Below, one piece after another: positions 7,152 to 13,638 of a stretch of DNA of 13,638 nucleotides. The DNA is from DASXTB01 sp036505615 (GTDB taxonomy: Bacteria > Acidobacteriota > UBA6911 > JACQSX01): contig DASXTB010000489.1 in the NCBI GenBank assembly GCA_036505615.1, positions 1 through 13,638 on the forward strand, written 5' to 3'. Both the position numbers and the translations under genes were made by a program. Under the pieces are notes generated by a model. The model was not told where the DNA came from. It did no database searches and worked only from the letters and a program-made list of their open reading frames with translations. Each line of letters starts with the position of its first letter. Within the stretch, counting starts at the first letter, position 1.

Positions 7152-7160
7152 ATTTTAGCA
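7152..7160 (-). promoter_or_regulatory. Extended -10 promoter (TGCTAAAAT), likely leaderless
   Basis: Read on the minus strand, TGCTAAAAT ends seven bases before the ATG at 7144, so transcription would start at or within a base or two of the start codon. The identical 9-mer precedes the desaturase gene at 11124-11132. No strong -35 box is visible, as is usual for extended -10 promoters. Confidence 0.45.
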
Positions 7161-7203
7161 TAGCAAGAACAGCTGATCTTGCCCTGGAGAATCGTTGTAC
7201 TAT

Positions 7204-8490
7204 ATGACCGTGAACCGAAGAACGTTCGGCGCAGAAATGTCGGCATTGCTTTTGTCGGGTCTTTTGCCCCGTCGACTGGAGGAGGAATCCCGATGGTTGG
7301 AGTGGGTCTCTGAGCCGGTCTCGGCCGGCTATTGGAAAAAGATTCGACACGAATTCCTGGTGCCCGACGACATAGCTTATCTAAACAATGGCAGCCTCGG
7401 CCTGTCGCCGCGTCCCGTCATCGAGGCTATATATCGCCATCTTCTCGAAACCGAATCCGTCAAATCACGAAAGTACGGTGACTACCCCTGGTGGGGCTAC
7501 GGTCCCTCTCTGGAGATCCGGAAAACACTGGGGGATTTTATCGGCGCCGCTGCCGAAGAAATCGCGCTGACCAGGAATGCCACAGAAGGAATCAACACTG
7601 TGGCAAGCGGCCTGGATTTAAATGCTGGCGACGAAGTGCTGATGACAAACCAGGAGCACCCGGGAGGTCGCAGTGCCTGGTATCAGCGGGCCAAACGATA
7701 CGGCATCCTGGTAAAGGAGTTTGACCTTCCCTTTCCACCGAAATCCCCGGCTGAGATACTTGAGAAGCTGGAAGCGGCCGTCACTGCGCGGACCCGGGTA
7801 ATTAGTGTCAGCCACATCACTACCATCACAGGCGGAATCCTGCCGGTGAAAGAAATATGCGCTCTCGCCCGCCGCAGAGGTATCGTCAGCCTGATTGATG
7901 GCGCTCATGCTATCGGGCAGGTCCCGCTGGACATGCACGACATAGGATGTGATTACTATGCGACCAGCCCGCACAAATGGCTCTACGCTCCCAAGGGAAC
8001 AGGCGCCCTCTACTGCCGCAAAGGGATGGCAGAGAGACTGTGGTGTCATACCGCCAGTGGAACCTGGGACAAGCCGGAGCTCGGCTGCGAACGGTTGGGA
8101 AATGTGGGCACGTCGAACCTGACGCTGCTGATTGGCCTAGTAGCGGCAATTGACTTTCACAATAGGATTGGAGCGGCCCGCATCTTGTCTCGCGAAAATT
8201 ATCTCGCACAGACTCTCCGTTCCGAGCTTTCGCAAATCAAGGGAGTCTGGTTTGGAAACGGCGCCCCTCCCGACCTTTCGGCTGCCATGGTGAAGGTGAT
8301 GCTCCCGCTGCAAAAGCTCGGCCAGATGGCAGACAAACTCTGGGAGGACCACAAGATATGGGTCACTGGTGCCGAGGCAAGCGATAAACTGCCCCCCTCC
8401 ATTCGCCTTTCCTGCCCTATCTATTTGACCGAAGATGACCTACAGCGCACGGTTGCGATTCTCAAGCAAGAGCTGACACGTAGTGCGTAG
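7204..8490 (+). CDS. Class V aminotransferase-fold PLP enzyme with Tat-like N-terminus
   Basis: A 428-residue fold-type I PLP enzyme of aminotransferase class V, the group that includes cysteine desulfurases and isopenicillin N epimerase-like proteins. The PLP lysine is K258 in SPHKWLYAPKG. D232 and H235 in LIDGAHAIGQ fit the cofactor-binding aspartate and its neighbour. The N-terminus (NRRTFG then a short hydrophobic stretch, ALLLSGLLP) looks like a twin-arginine signal, and a cofactor-loaded folded enzyme is a plausible Tat cargo. There is no lipobox. The hydrophobic part is short, so export is uncertain. An alternative TTG start at 7195 is better spaced from GGAG (7186-7189); the ATG is 14 bases away. 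It is divergent from the DUF4190-like gene by under 60 bp. The exact substrate cannot be assigned. Confidence 0.85.
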   Translation: MTVNRRTFGAEMSALLLSGLLPRRLEEESRWLEWVSEPVSAGYWKKIRHEFLVPDDIAYLNNGSLGLSPRPVIEAIYRHLLETESVKSRKYGDYPWWGYGPSLEIRKTLGDFIGAAAEEIALTRNATEGINTVASGLDLNAGDEVLMTNQEHPGGRSAWYQRAKRYGILVKEFDLPFPPKSPAEILEKLEAAVTARTRVISVSHITTITGGILPVKEICALARRRGIVSLIDGAHAIGQVPLDMHDIGCDYYATSPHKWLYAPKGTGALYCRKGMAERLWCHTASGTWDKPELGCERLGNVGTSNLTLLIGLVAAIDFHNRIGAARILSRENYLAQTLRSELSQIKGVWFGNGAPPDLSAAMVKVMLPLQKLGQMADKLWEDHKIWVTGAEASDKLPPSIRLSCPIYLTEDDLQRTVAILKQELTRSA

Positions 8491-8663
8491 CGAGCGATCT
8501 CCCACCACCCGTATGGTTTGGGGCGATTGAGAGTTGCGAGATGGTCCGCCAGCCGGCCGCTCAGCCGAGTGTGCAGCCACGGAACCGTTGCCGGAAGGGT
8601 CGCTGCGATCTATTTGGAACCTTATGCACACCAAGTGGTCCGGAGTCGCAGGCGTGTTTCTGT

Positions 8664-8721
8664 AGCACCACCACCAGGCCCCGCTATGGCGCGGGGTTCT
8701 TGGTGTCTTGGTTCCTTGGTG
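8664..8721 (+). repeat. Hairpin plus 8-bp tandem repeat upstream of ispH
   Basis: A GC-rich hairpin has the perfect stem CCCCGC/GCGGGG with loop TATGGC, extendable by ACCA/TGGT after a small bulge. It is followed without gap by three 8-bp units: TCTTGGTG, TCTTGGTT and CCTTGGTG (8698-8721). The last unit lies 15 bp before the ispH start codon. It could end transcription of the upstream gene or affect ispH expression, but no T-run is present. The rest of the 245-bp gap (8491-8735) shows nothing I recognise. Confidence 0.5.
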
Positions 8722-8728
8722 GTATCCT
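8700..8728 (+). promoter_or_regulatory. ispH: Candidate promoter of ispH inside the 8-bp repeat
   Basis: TTGGTG (8700-8705) and TATCCT (8723-8728) are separated by 17 bp. The predicted start site falls at or next to the ATG at 8736, which lacks a ribosome binding site, so a leaderless message is possible. Both boxes are weak matches and one lies in repeat sequence. Confidence 0.25.
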
Positions 8729-8735
8729 TTCCAAG

Positions 8736-9689
8736 ATGAAGAAGGAAATCCTTTTGGCCAGCCCGCGCGGATTCTGCGCGGGGGTAGTGAGGGCCATCGA
8801 CATCGTTAATGTGGCGCTGAAGAAGTTCGGTGGGCCCCTCTACGTGCGCAAGGAAATCGTCCACAACAAACACGTGGTTAAGGAACTGCGCGATAAAGGC
8901 GTGATCTTTGTGGAAGCGCTGGATGAGGTCCCTGAGGGAGCGCGGGTGATCTTCTCGGCGCATGGTGTTTCGCCGGAAGTGCGGAAGATCGCCCGGGAGC
9001 GCAGCCTGGATGTAATTGACGCCACCTGCCCGCTGGTGACCAAGGTCCATCTGGAAGCCGCAAGATACTCGCGGGAGCACTGCTCGATCGTACTCATCGG
9101 CCATAAGGGACACGAGGAAGTTGAGGGCACGATAGGAGTAGCCCCTGGACACATGCAGCTTATCAGCAGCGCCGAGGAGGTCGAACATCTCCAAGTACGC
9201 GATCCATCCCGTGTTTCCTATCTCACGCAGACGACGTTGAGTCTGGATGACACGCGCGAAATTATCAGCGCCTTGAAGAAGAGGTTTCCCGGCATAAACG
9301 GGCCCATGGCCGAAGATATCTGCTATGCGACGCAGAACCGGCAGGCCGCGGTGAAGGCGGTGGCGGCGGAAGCCAACCTGGTGCTGGTCGTGGGCGCCGC
9401 CAACAGCTCGAATTCTCTGCGATTGGTGGAAGTGGCGCAGAGCAGAGGAACGCCGGCGTACCTGATCGACGATTATCGAGGAATTCGAGGCGATTGGCTG
9501 CGGGACGTTGAGCGCGTGGGAGTCACCGCGGGAGCTTCCGCTCCCGAGTTGCTCGTTGCTCAAGTGGTCGACTGGCTGAAATCTCAAGGATTTTCCACTG
9601 TGCGTGAAATAGTGGTCACAAGAGAAGACGTGCATTTCCCCTTACCGGCGGAGCTTAGAATTCGAAATTCGACATTGAGTTATGCCTGA
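8736..9689 (+). CDS. ispH: 4-hydroxy-3-methylbut-2-enyl diphosphate reductase
   Basis: A 317-residue IspH (LytB), the last enzyme of the MEP isoprenoid pathway, which reduces HMBPP to IPP and DMAPP with a 4Fe-4S cluster in the cytosol. The three cluster cysteines are C14 (PRGFCAGV), C98 (DATCPLV) and C196 (DICYATQNRQ). Substrate-binding histidines fit H43, H76 (SAHGV) and H126 (GHKGHEE) with E128, and the SSNS motif is present. Family homology begins at the ATG at 8736; the upstream open extension is repeat-derived. The family normally ends near the FPLPAELR segment. The last few residues (about IRNSTLSYA) come from a 7-bp repeat. The stop overlaps the next gene by 8 bp. Confidence 0.97.
   Translation: MKKEILLASPRGFCAGVVRAIDIVNVALKKFGGPLYVRKEIVHNKHVVKELRDKGVIFVEALDEVPEGARVIFSAHGVSPEVRKIARERSLDVIDATCPLVTKVHLEAARYSREHCSIVLIGHKGHEEVEGTIGVAPGHMQLISSAEEVEHLQVRDPSRVSYLTQTTLSLDDTREIISALKKRFPGINGPMAEDICYATQNRQAAVKAVAAEANLVLVVGAANSSNSLRLVEVAQSRGTPAYLIDDYRGIRGDWLRDVERVGVTAGASAPELLVAQVVDWLKSQGFSTVREIVVTREDVHFPLPAELRIRNSTLSYA
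9658..9678 (-). repeat. 7-bp repeat (CGAATTT type), 3 units inside the ispH 3' end
   Basis: GAATTCG, AAATTCG and ACATTGA, read on the minus strand, form TCAATGT-CGAATTT-CGAATTC, a heptamer array. A related array lies in the opposite orientation at 9970-10018, on the other side of the small coiled-coil gene. Confidence 0.5.
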
Positions 9690-9972
9690 CGAATTGAAAT
9701 CCGCATACGAACGTGCTTTGGAAAAACTAAAGGAGAAGGGAATCGACGATCCGGTCGAGAGCTTGAGCGAGGAAAAGAAAGGGGAAATCGCTCAAATCCG
9801 CAACCTGTATAAATCCAAGCTTGCAGAACTGGAGATAAAGAAACAGGGAGACAGCGCCAAGGCTCAGAATGTCGAGGAGCTGGAGAAAATTCAGCAGCGC
9901 TTCGTCAGCGCCCGCGCCCGCGCAGAGGAAGAGATGGAGCGAAAGATCTCCGAAGTCCGGAAACGCTCCTGA
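9682..9972 (+). CDS. Small charged coiled-coil protein, hypothetical
   Basis: A 96-residue, highly charged protein rich in Lys, Glu and Ala, with no cysteine, signal or membrane segment. Residues about 27-95 look like continuous helix with coiled-coil spacing. I recognise no catalytic motif and assign no function. The ATG at 9682 overlaps the ispH stop by 8 bp (ATG before TGA), which suggests translational coupling and one transcript with ispH. Base composition and codon choice look like its neighbours, which supports real coding despite the small size. It is bracketed by short 7-bp repeats in opposite orientations, the second starting at its own stop codon. Confidence 0.75.
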   Translation: MPDELKSAYERALEKLKEKGIDDPVESLSEEKKGEIAQIRNLYKSKLAELEIKKQGDSAKAQNVEELEKIQQRFVSARARAEEEMERKISEVRKRS

Positions 9973-10018
9973 ATGTGGAATTGCGAACTTCGAATGTCGA
10001 ATTGACGAACTCCAACGT
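9970..10018 (+). repeat. 7-bp degenerate tandem repeat (CGAATKT type), 7 units
   Basis: Seven successive heptamers resembling CGAATTG/CGAATGT run without gap, starting at the TGA stop of the coiled-coil gene. The family matches the inverted array at 9658-9678. It is followed by the bidirectional terminator. Confidence 0.55.
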
Positions 10019-10029
10019 CAAAAGCGGTG

Positions 10030-10076
10030 AAAAAATTGAACCGCGAAGAGCGCGAAGACCGCGGTTCGAGCTTTTT
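10030..10076. terminator. Bidirectional rho-independent terminator
   Basis: GAACCGCG (10038-10045) pairs perfectly with CGCGGTTC (10060-10067) across a 14-base loop. On the plus strand it is followed closely by TTTTT (10072-10076). On the minus strand it is followed by six T (AAAAAA at 10030-10035). It lies between the convergent ispH/coiled-coil and desaturase genes, so it can serve both. The stem-loop is made of three units of the 9-bp CCGCGAAGA repeat. Confidence 0.75.
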
Positions 10077-10110
10077 GATTTCTCACACCTTTTCACGATT
10101 CCTCTGGGGA

Positions 10111-11112
10111 CTACACAAAATGCCAATCAGTGTGAGGCTTCTGGTTTCTCACCAGATAGTGATAAAGCAGTTCCCTATAAGACCGCGGCTGGATGTTATG
10201 TTCCTCGAAGAAAGGCTCCAGCATTCTGTTCAGGCGAGGCAGGTTGTAGAAGGGCACGTTAGGAAAGTAATGATGCTCCAGATGGTAGCTGGACCAGAGG
10301 TAGGCGAAATCCCAGAAAGGAGAGCTCTTCATGCGGGTGCTCCACTTGGCCGGATCTCCGGGATCGATGTCGTAGTGCTGGCCCAGGCGGTTGACGGCGA
10401 AGGCAATCGGGAAAATAAAGAAATAAGGAATGATGTACACACGCAGCAGCGCGTACCATCCAAACTGCCATCCGATAACGGCGGCAATTGCCAGGTGGAG
10501 GAGAACGGTGATATTCCGCTCGATGGAAATTCTGCGCCGCACTTCTTCTGGGTATGTTGCGGTCTCTTTCCTTGCTGCACGAAAATAAATGGGAAATAGA
10601 GCGGGCGAGAAGTAAAGCAGTTTGTACCAGCGCTTGTTCAGCTTGGGAGAGAGTTTGTTGCGCTTGGGGTCATCGTCGGCCGATCCCAACTCGGCGTGAT
10701 GATCCAGGTGCCACTTGGTAAACTGCGTCCTGGAAATCCCGCTGGGGAACGCGTACAGCCATCCAAGACAGGTATTCAGCCGTTCATGCTTCCCTTCAAG
10801 CACGATATTGTGAACCACTTCATGTAACAGCACGGTGAAATTGAATATGGTAAAGCCCTGCACAAAAGCCGCGGGGACCCAGATCCAGGGGTTCTCAGTG
10901 CGAATCAGAAGGTAGCTGGCGCCAAAAAAGAGGGCAAACTGGCGAAACAAGACCAAAAAATGCCGCCAGCTGGCCTTGCGATGTAGTTCGCGGAGTTGAT
11001 CTTTAGGGAGCAGATTGCCCAGCTCCCTGCGCAGCTCTGCGGTATGTGCAGCGTAGTAATGCTGCTTGCCGATCTTCAAAGAGCCGATAGTTCGTGCAGG
11101 TGAGGCTGACAT
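10111..11112 (-). CDS. Membrane fatty acid desaturase
   Basis: A 333-residue integral-membrane di-iron desaturase/hydroxylase-type protein, which introduces double bonds into acyl chains. The three histidine boxes are intact: H97-E-V-V-H101, H135-L-D-H-H139 and H277-L-E-H-H281. An extra histidine in GQHY (H246) may add a ligand. Hydrophobic segments near 52-70, 76-96, 165-178 and 200-240 fit the usual four-helix layout. The ATG at 11112 has no ribosome binding site, but an extended -10 motif lies 11-19 bases upstream, implying a leader of a few bases. It lies 49 bp downstream of the debranching-enzyme gene on the same strand. The position of the double bond and the exact acyl substrate (lipid, CoA or ACP, or a carotenoid) cannot be told. 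Confidence 0.9.
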   Translation of the reverse strand: MSASPARTIGSLKIGKQHYYAAHTAELRRELGNLLPKDQLRELHRKASWRHFLVLFRQFALFFGASYLLIRTENPWIWVPAAFVQGFTIFNFTVLLHEVVHNIVLEGKHERLNTCLGWLYAFPSGISRTQFTKWHLDHHAELGSADDDPKRNKLSPKLNKRWYKLLYFSPALFPIYFRAARKETATYPEEVRRRISIERNITVLLHLAIAAVIGWQFGWYALLRVYIIPYFFIFPIAFAVNRLGQHYDIDPGDPAKWSTRMKSSPFWDFAYLWSSYHLEHHYFPNVPFYNLPRLNRMLEPFFEEHNIQPRSYRELLYHYLVRNQKPHTDWHFV

Positions 11113-11123
11113 TGTGCGCTGCT

Positions 11124-11132
11124 ATTTTAGCA
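11124..11132 (-). promoter_or_regulatory. Extended -10 promoter (TGCTAAAAT) of the desaturase
   Basis: On the minus strand TGCTAAAAT is identical to the motif before the DUF4190-like gene. It predicts a start site about five bases before the ATG at 11112. A TTCGAC 19 bp upstream is a poor -35 candidate. Its presence suggests the desaturase is not transcribed only from the upstream debranching gene. Confidence 0.45.
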
Positions 11133-11161
11133 TGTTTGGTACTCGGGGGTCGAACTCTGGA

Positions 11162-13279
11162 TTACGTTCGCGGCTCCAATTTTTTCTCGTCTGGGACGCC
11201 GGCGATCCGTTTCAGTCGCGTAAATGCCCGGTAAACCTCTGCTACGCTCCAGGCTTGGCTAATGCAGCCGCGAGGAGCATGTGGCGGATCGCCGTCAAAA
11301 ATCTCAGAAATGCTGTTGACTCCTGCATAGCTCAGATGTTCCTGCAGCGGCGCAAAATACTGCAGCAGACGGCGCGCCAAATCCGGATTTTCCCCTTCGA
11401 CATGCAGCACTGCGTCACAATAGGGCCCCACCAGCCAGGGCCAGGCCGTTCCCTGGTGATATGCTGAGTCACGCGATCTTGCATCTCCCTCATAGTGTCC
11501 CCGATAGTCAAGATGCTGGGGCGAAAGCGTGCGCAATCCGAAAGGCGTCAATAATTCAGCATCGATCTTTCCTAGCACCGCGCGCGCCTGGTCGCTGCCC
11601 AACAACTTCTGCGGCAGACTGATGGCGAACAGTTGATTGGGGCGCATCGTTGCATCTGAAGTAGTTTCTTGAACCACGTCATTCAAGCAGCCAGTGTCCG
11701 AATTCCAAAACTTGCGCTGAAATTCATCCGGAAAATTCTGCAGCAGCGGCTCGACCCACTCTGAAAGTTGATGGTCTTTTCGCGCTCGCGCCGCGCGCCT
11801 GCCGACATGGAGCGCGTTGAACCAGAGAGCATTAATCTCCACTGCTTTGCCAATGCGCGGGGTGACCGGCCTGTTGTCTACCCTGGCATCCATCCAGGTC
11901 AGCGAAAATCCCGGGACGCCTGCAAAAACAAGGCTGTCCTCCGCCATCCGAATGCCGAGGATCGTTCCCTTTCGATAATTAGTGAGCACGTCTCGGACGG
12001 CAGGATAAAACTCATTGAGCGTGCCCGGAAGATGGCGGTCGATCTCCTGGACAGCAAGAATAAACCAAAGGCTGGCGTCGACGGACCGGTATTCGGGTTC
12101 CGCGCCGGCGTCGGGAAATCGATTTGGTATCAGACCATCCTTCAAGAATGCGGCGAAGACTCGAAGGACTTGCCTGCCCAACTGCCACTGTGTGGTAGCG
12201 GCGCACAATCCCGGCAGTGCAATCAAGGCATCGCGTCCCCAATCGGTGAACCAGTGGAAGCCGGCCAGAATACTCGCGTTGCCGTCAGGCTTGCGAAAGA
12301 AAAAAGTGCCGGCGGTCTGGCGCAGCGTGGCTAATGCCAATGGCAAATGTCGGGGATCCGCAGTTGGAGGGGGAATGTCGGCAATCTGCCCGGCAAAGTT
12401 TGACATTCCTGGAAAACTCCCCGCCCCCGAGTCCGAACTGCCGGCAAGGTCTGGCTGCTCCACCTCTGCGGTCAGAACAATTTGCTCGCCCGGTTTTATT
12501 TCAAGAAGAAGGCCAAAGGGGTTACACAGGTCTTCCTCGAAATCGAGGCCCCGCGCTGCTTCCTGCGCATAATTGAACCTTCGATACCAGCCATAGCCGG
12601 GTTCGATCCGGCCCCCTGCGATGAAAAGCAAAGAAGGAAGCGATTCGTAGGGACGCAGTCGAATCCGATTCGCAGCTTCTGCTGATTGGCGATCCGGCCG
12701 GGGACCGCGAGAATCTTCTCCGGCAGCCAGCACCTCATCTGCGTTGTTTTTTTCCAAGACCAGTTCCCAGTTTGCAACCGGGTTTTCATGCGTCAGGCTG
12801 TGGTAGAAGCGCACGGAAACCAGCGGGCGCAGTTCCAATTGAAATGCCCTCGATGCTGCGGATGGAGCCCGCAAGAGGTAAGAAATGCGAACCGCATTCT
12901 TGCCGGCAGGAACTTCGATCGTCTTAAAAAGCGCTCCCCAGGGAAGCTCAAAACGGGCTCTCACCAGGTGAGTGACTTCCACTTCATCGATCCACTGGAA
13001 TCCCTGCGGGTGAATTGTCCCGGGATAACGGTTTGTCGCCAGCTCCCGTCGTTCGTCATCCGATCCGATGACCTCATCGATTTTGTTAAGGAAGACGAAT
13101 CGGCCCGACGGTAATCCGTTCGCAGAAGGAGCGAGGTTAGCGACGAGCAGGCCGTGATAGCGACGGGTGTTGCAGCCGCAGATGGTACTCGATGCCCAGC
13201 CGCCGAGGTAATTCGGCAGCAGCCATTCTCTCGACAGAGCCGCGTCGAGGTCTCTACATATTTGAGAAGGAAATTTCAT
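11162..13279 (-). CDS. Glycogen-debranching enzyme (bacterial amylo-alpha-1,6-glucosidase type)
   Basis: A 705-residue protein of the bacterial/archaeal glycogen-debranching family (GDE_N plus GDE_C), which cuts alpha-1,6 branches of glycogen or related alpha-glucans, most likely in the cytosol. The N-terminal domain (about 15-290) opens with GGWASSTICGCNTRRYHGLL (26-45). The C-terminal alpha/alpha-barrel domain (about 310-690) has HWFTDWGRDAL (D346), a SVDASLWF segment, LTWMDA (D464), AWPWLVGPY and SEIFDG (E659). D464 and E659 are the likely catalytic acid pair by position in the family. The length is usual. The ATG at 13279 has no clear ribosome binding site, and an inverted hexamer array begins 11 bp upstream. 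The neighbour downstream is the desaturase. Confidence 0.93.
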   Translation of the reverse strand: MKFPSQICRDLDAALSREWLLPNYLGGWASSTICGCNTRRYHGLLVANLAPSANGLPSGRFVFLNKIDEVIGSDDERRELATNRYPGTIHPQGFQWIDEVEVTHLVRARFELPWGALFKTIEVPAGKNAVRISYLLRAPSAASRAFQLELRPLVSVRFYHSLTHENPVANWELVLEKNNADEVLAAGEDSRGPRPDRQSAEAANRIRLRPYESLPSLLFIAGGRIEPGYGWYRRFNYAQEAARGLDFEEDLCNPFGLLLEIKPGEQIVLTAEVEQPDLAGSSDSGAGSFPGMSNFAGQIADIPPPTADPRHLPLALATLRQTAGTFFFRKPDGNASILAGFHWFTDWGRDALIALPGLCAATTQWQLGRQVLRVFAAFLKDGLIPNRFPDAGAEPEYRSVDASLWFILAVQEIDRHLPGTLNEFYPAVRDVLTNYRKGTILGIRMAEDSLVFAGVPGFSLTWMDARVDNRPVTPRIGKAVEINALWFNALHVGRRAARARKDHQLSEWVEPLLQNFPDEFQRKFWNSDTGCLNDVVQETTSDATMRPNQLFAISLPQKLLGSDQARAVLGKIDAELLTPFGLRTLSPQHLDYRGHYEGDARSRDSAYHQGTAWPWLVGPYCDAVLHVEGENPDLARRLLQYFAPLQEHLSYAGVNSISEIFDGDPPHAPRGCISQAWSVAEVYRAFTRLKRIAGVPDEKKLEPRT

Positions 13280-13289
13280 AGCAAAGCCC

Positions 13290-13349
13290 GTTCACGATCA
13301 CGTTCACGATTACGATCACGTCCACGTCAACGACTGCGGCCACGTCTAC
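13290..13349 (-). repeat. 6-bp tandem repeat array, inverted orientation (10 units)
   Basis: Ten hexamers of pattern GNNNAC/GNNCAC (GTTCAC, GATCAC, GTCCAC and variants) run in phase, with only one unit (GACTGC) departing from the final AC. On the minus strand this is the GTGGAC-type family seen at 240-281. The array lies 11 bp upstream of the debranching-enzyme start codon. Confidence 0.7.
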
Positions 13350-13433
13350 GATGTTGAAAAAAATCGCAAATAGCTCTACTGACCAAGATGATCAAATCCT
13401 AATTGACGATGCCTCAAGTCGTATCTCGTGTTA

Positions 13434-13505
13434 CTGGACGTGGACGTGGATGTGCTCGTCGACGTGGCCGTGGCCGTCGACGTGGACGTGGTCGTCGACG
13501 TCACG
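13434..13505 (+). repeat. 6-bp tandem repeat array, direct orientation (11-12 units)
   Basis: Eleven to twelve in-phase hexamers of pattern GTGGAC/GTCGAC/GTGGCC. GTCGAC occurs three times, giving many local palindromes. Together with 13290-13349 it forms an imperfect inverted repeat around an 84-bp spacer, echoing the heptamer element around sixA. Confidence 0.75.
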
Positions 13506-13585
13506 CCTGTCCAAATTAGCTTTTCGGAGAGGCACGGCTGAGCCATCCTAATAGGGTATTTGCAGACATCCTAAAGGGAGGGCAA

Positions 13586-13638
13586 TCAGCCGTGAATAGA
13601 TTTTGCAGCATCTTCAATCAAATGCTCCAGCTTTTTCC
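13586..13638 (-). CDS. Possible 3' end of a gene running off the right edge
   Basis: On the minus strand the frame from the window edge to a TGA at 13586-13588 reads KKLEHLIEDAAKSIHG, an amphipathic, protein-like C-terminus. The other two minus-strand frames hit stops quickly. Only about 17 codons are visible, so neither the gene nor its function can be confirmed. Confidence 0.3.
   Translation of the reverse strand, partial: KKLEHLIEDAAKSIHG

Larger units (their letters stand above)
13280..13585. other. Intergenic repeat region upstream of the debranching-enzyme gene
   Basis: This stretch of about 306 bp holds two hexamer arrays of opposite orientation (13290-13349 and 13434-13505) around an unrelated spacer of about 84 bp. 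The remainder (13506-13585) shows nothing I recognise. Open frames here, such as one from 13351 to 13551 with Trp-Thr repeats, are products of the hexamer. Confidence 0.6.

Noticed and set aside
7145..7246. N-terminal extension of the DUF4190-like protein
   Set aside because: It is not membrane-like, overlaps the divergent aminotransferase start, and would place the promoter motif inside the coding region.
8622..9635. A 337-residue minus-strand open frame
   Set aside because: It is antisense to ispH, whose three cysteines and other motifs are clear. It arises from GC-rich codon bias.
13351..13551. 66-residue open frame with Trp-Thr repeats
   Set aside because: The Trp-Thr run is the hexamer repeat in translation and the flanks show no coding features.

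Overview
The window reads as a bacterial chromosome segment of moderately high GC. The gene families and many short degenerate intergenic repeats look most like a soil Acidobacteriota genome (Solibacter/Koribacter-like). That placement is an inference from gene content and style; no rRNA or other phylogenetic marker is present. No tRNA, rRNA, CRISPR array, transposase or phage gene was seen.

Layout. 1-363: no supported gene; a 9-bp repeat (154-180) and a 6-bp repeat (240-281). 364-1245 (-): two-HKD phospholipase D-like protein. 1453-5928 (+): a polyphosphate and phospho-signalling cluster made of an exopolyphosphatase/GppA protein with a C-terminal HD domain, a polyphosphate kinase overlapping it by 47 bp, and a SixA-type phosphohistidine phosphatase. 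SixA is bracketed by two inverted copies (5135-5400 and 5940-6314) of an unusual repeat element. 6352-6801 (+): small five-helix membrane protein. 6893-7144 (-): small DUF4190-like membrane protein, divergent from 7204-8490 (+), a class V PLP-dependent aminotransferase-fold enzyme with a Tat-like N-terminus. 8736-9972 (+): ispH (isoprenoid synthesis) overlapping a small coiled-coil protein. A bidirectional terminator (10030-10076) separates these from 10111-11112 (-), a fatty acid desaturase, and 11162-13279 (-), a bacterial glycogen-debranching enzyme. 13280-13505 holds two opposed hexamer arrays. A possible gene 3' end runs off the right edge on the minus strand.

How the genes work together. 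Ppk and Ppx make and break polyphosphate, and the overlap implies translational coupling. SixA is a common neighbour of such genes. The desaturase and debranching enzyme are same-strand neighbours 49 bp apart, but an extended -10 motif suggests the desaturase has its own promoter. The remaining genes are metabolic housekeeping or small membrane proteins without an obvious shared pathway.

The most unusual feature is the repeat architecture. Almost every intergenic space carries a short degenerate tandem repeat with a strict unit length of 6, 7, 8 or 9 bp. The strongest case is a composite element: arms of a GCAGGAR heptamer on one side, a conserved core of about 77 bp that itself contains a second heptamer (GTCAWTG), then the same arm heptamer inverted. 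Two copies with cores about 92% identical face each other across sixA. This gives each copy hairpin potential and makes the sixA segment a candidate for inversion by recombination.
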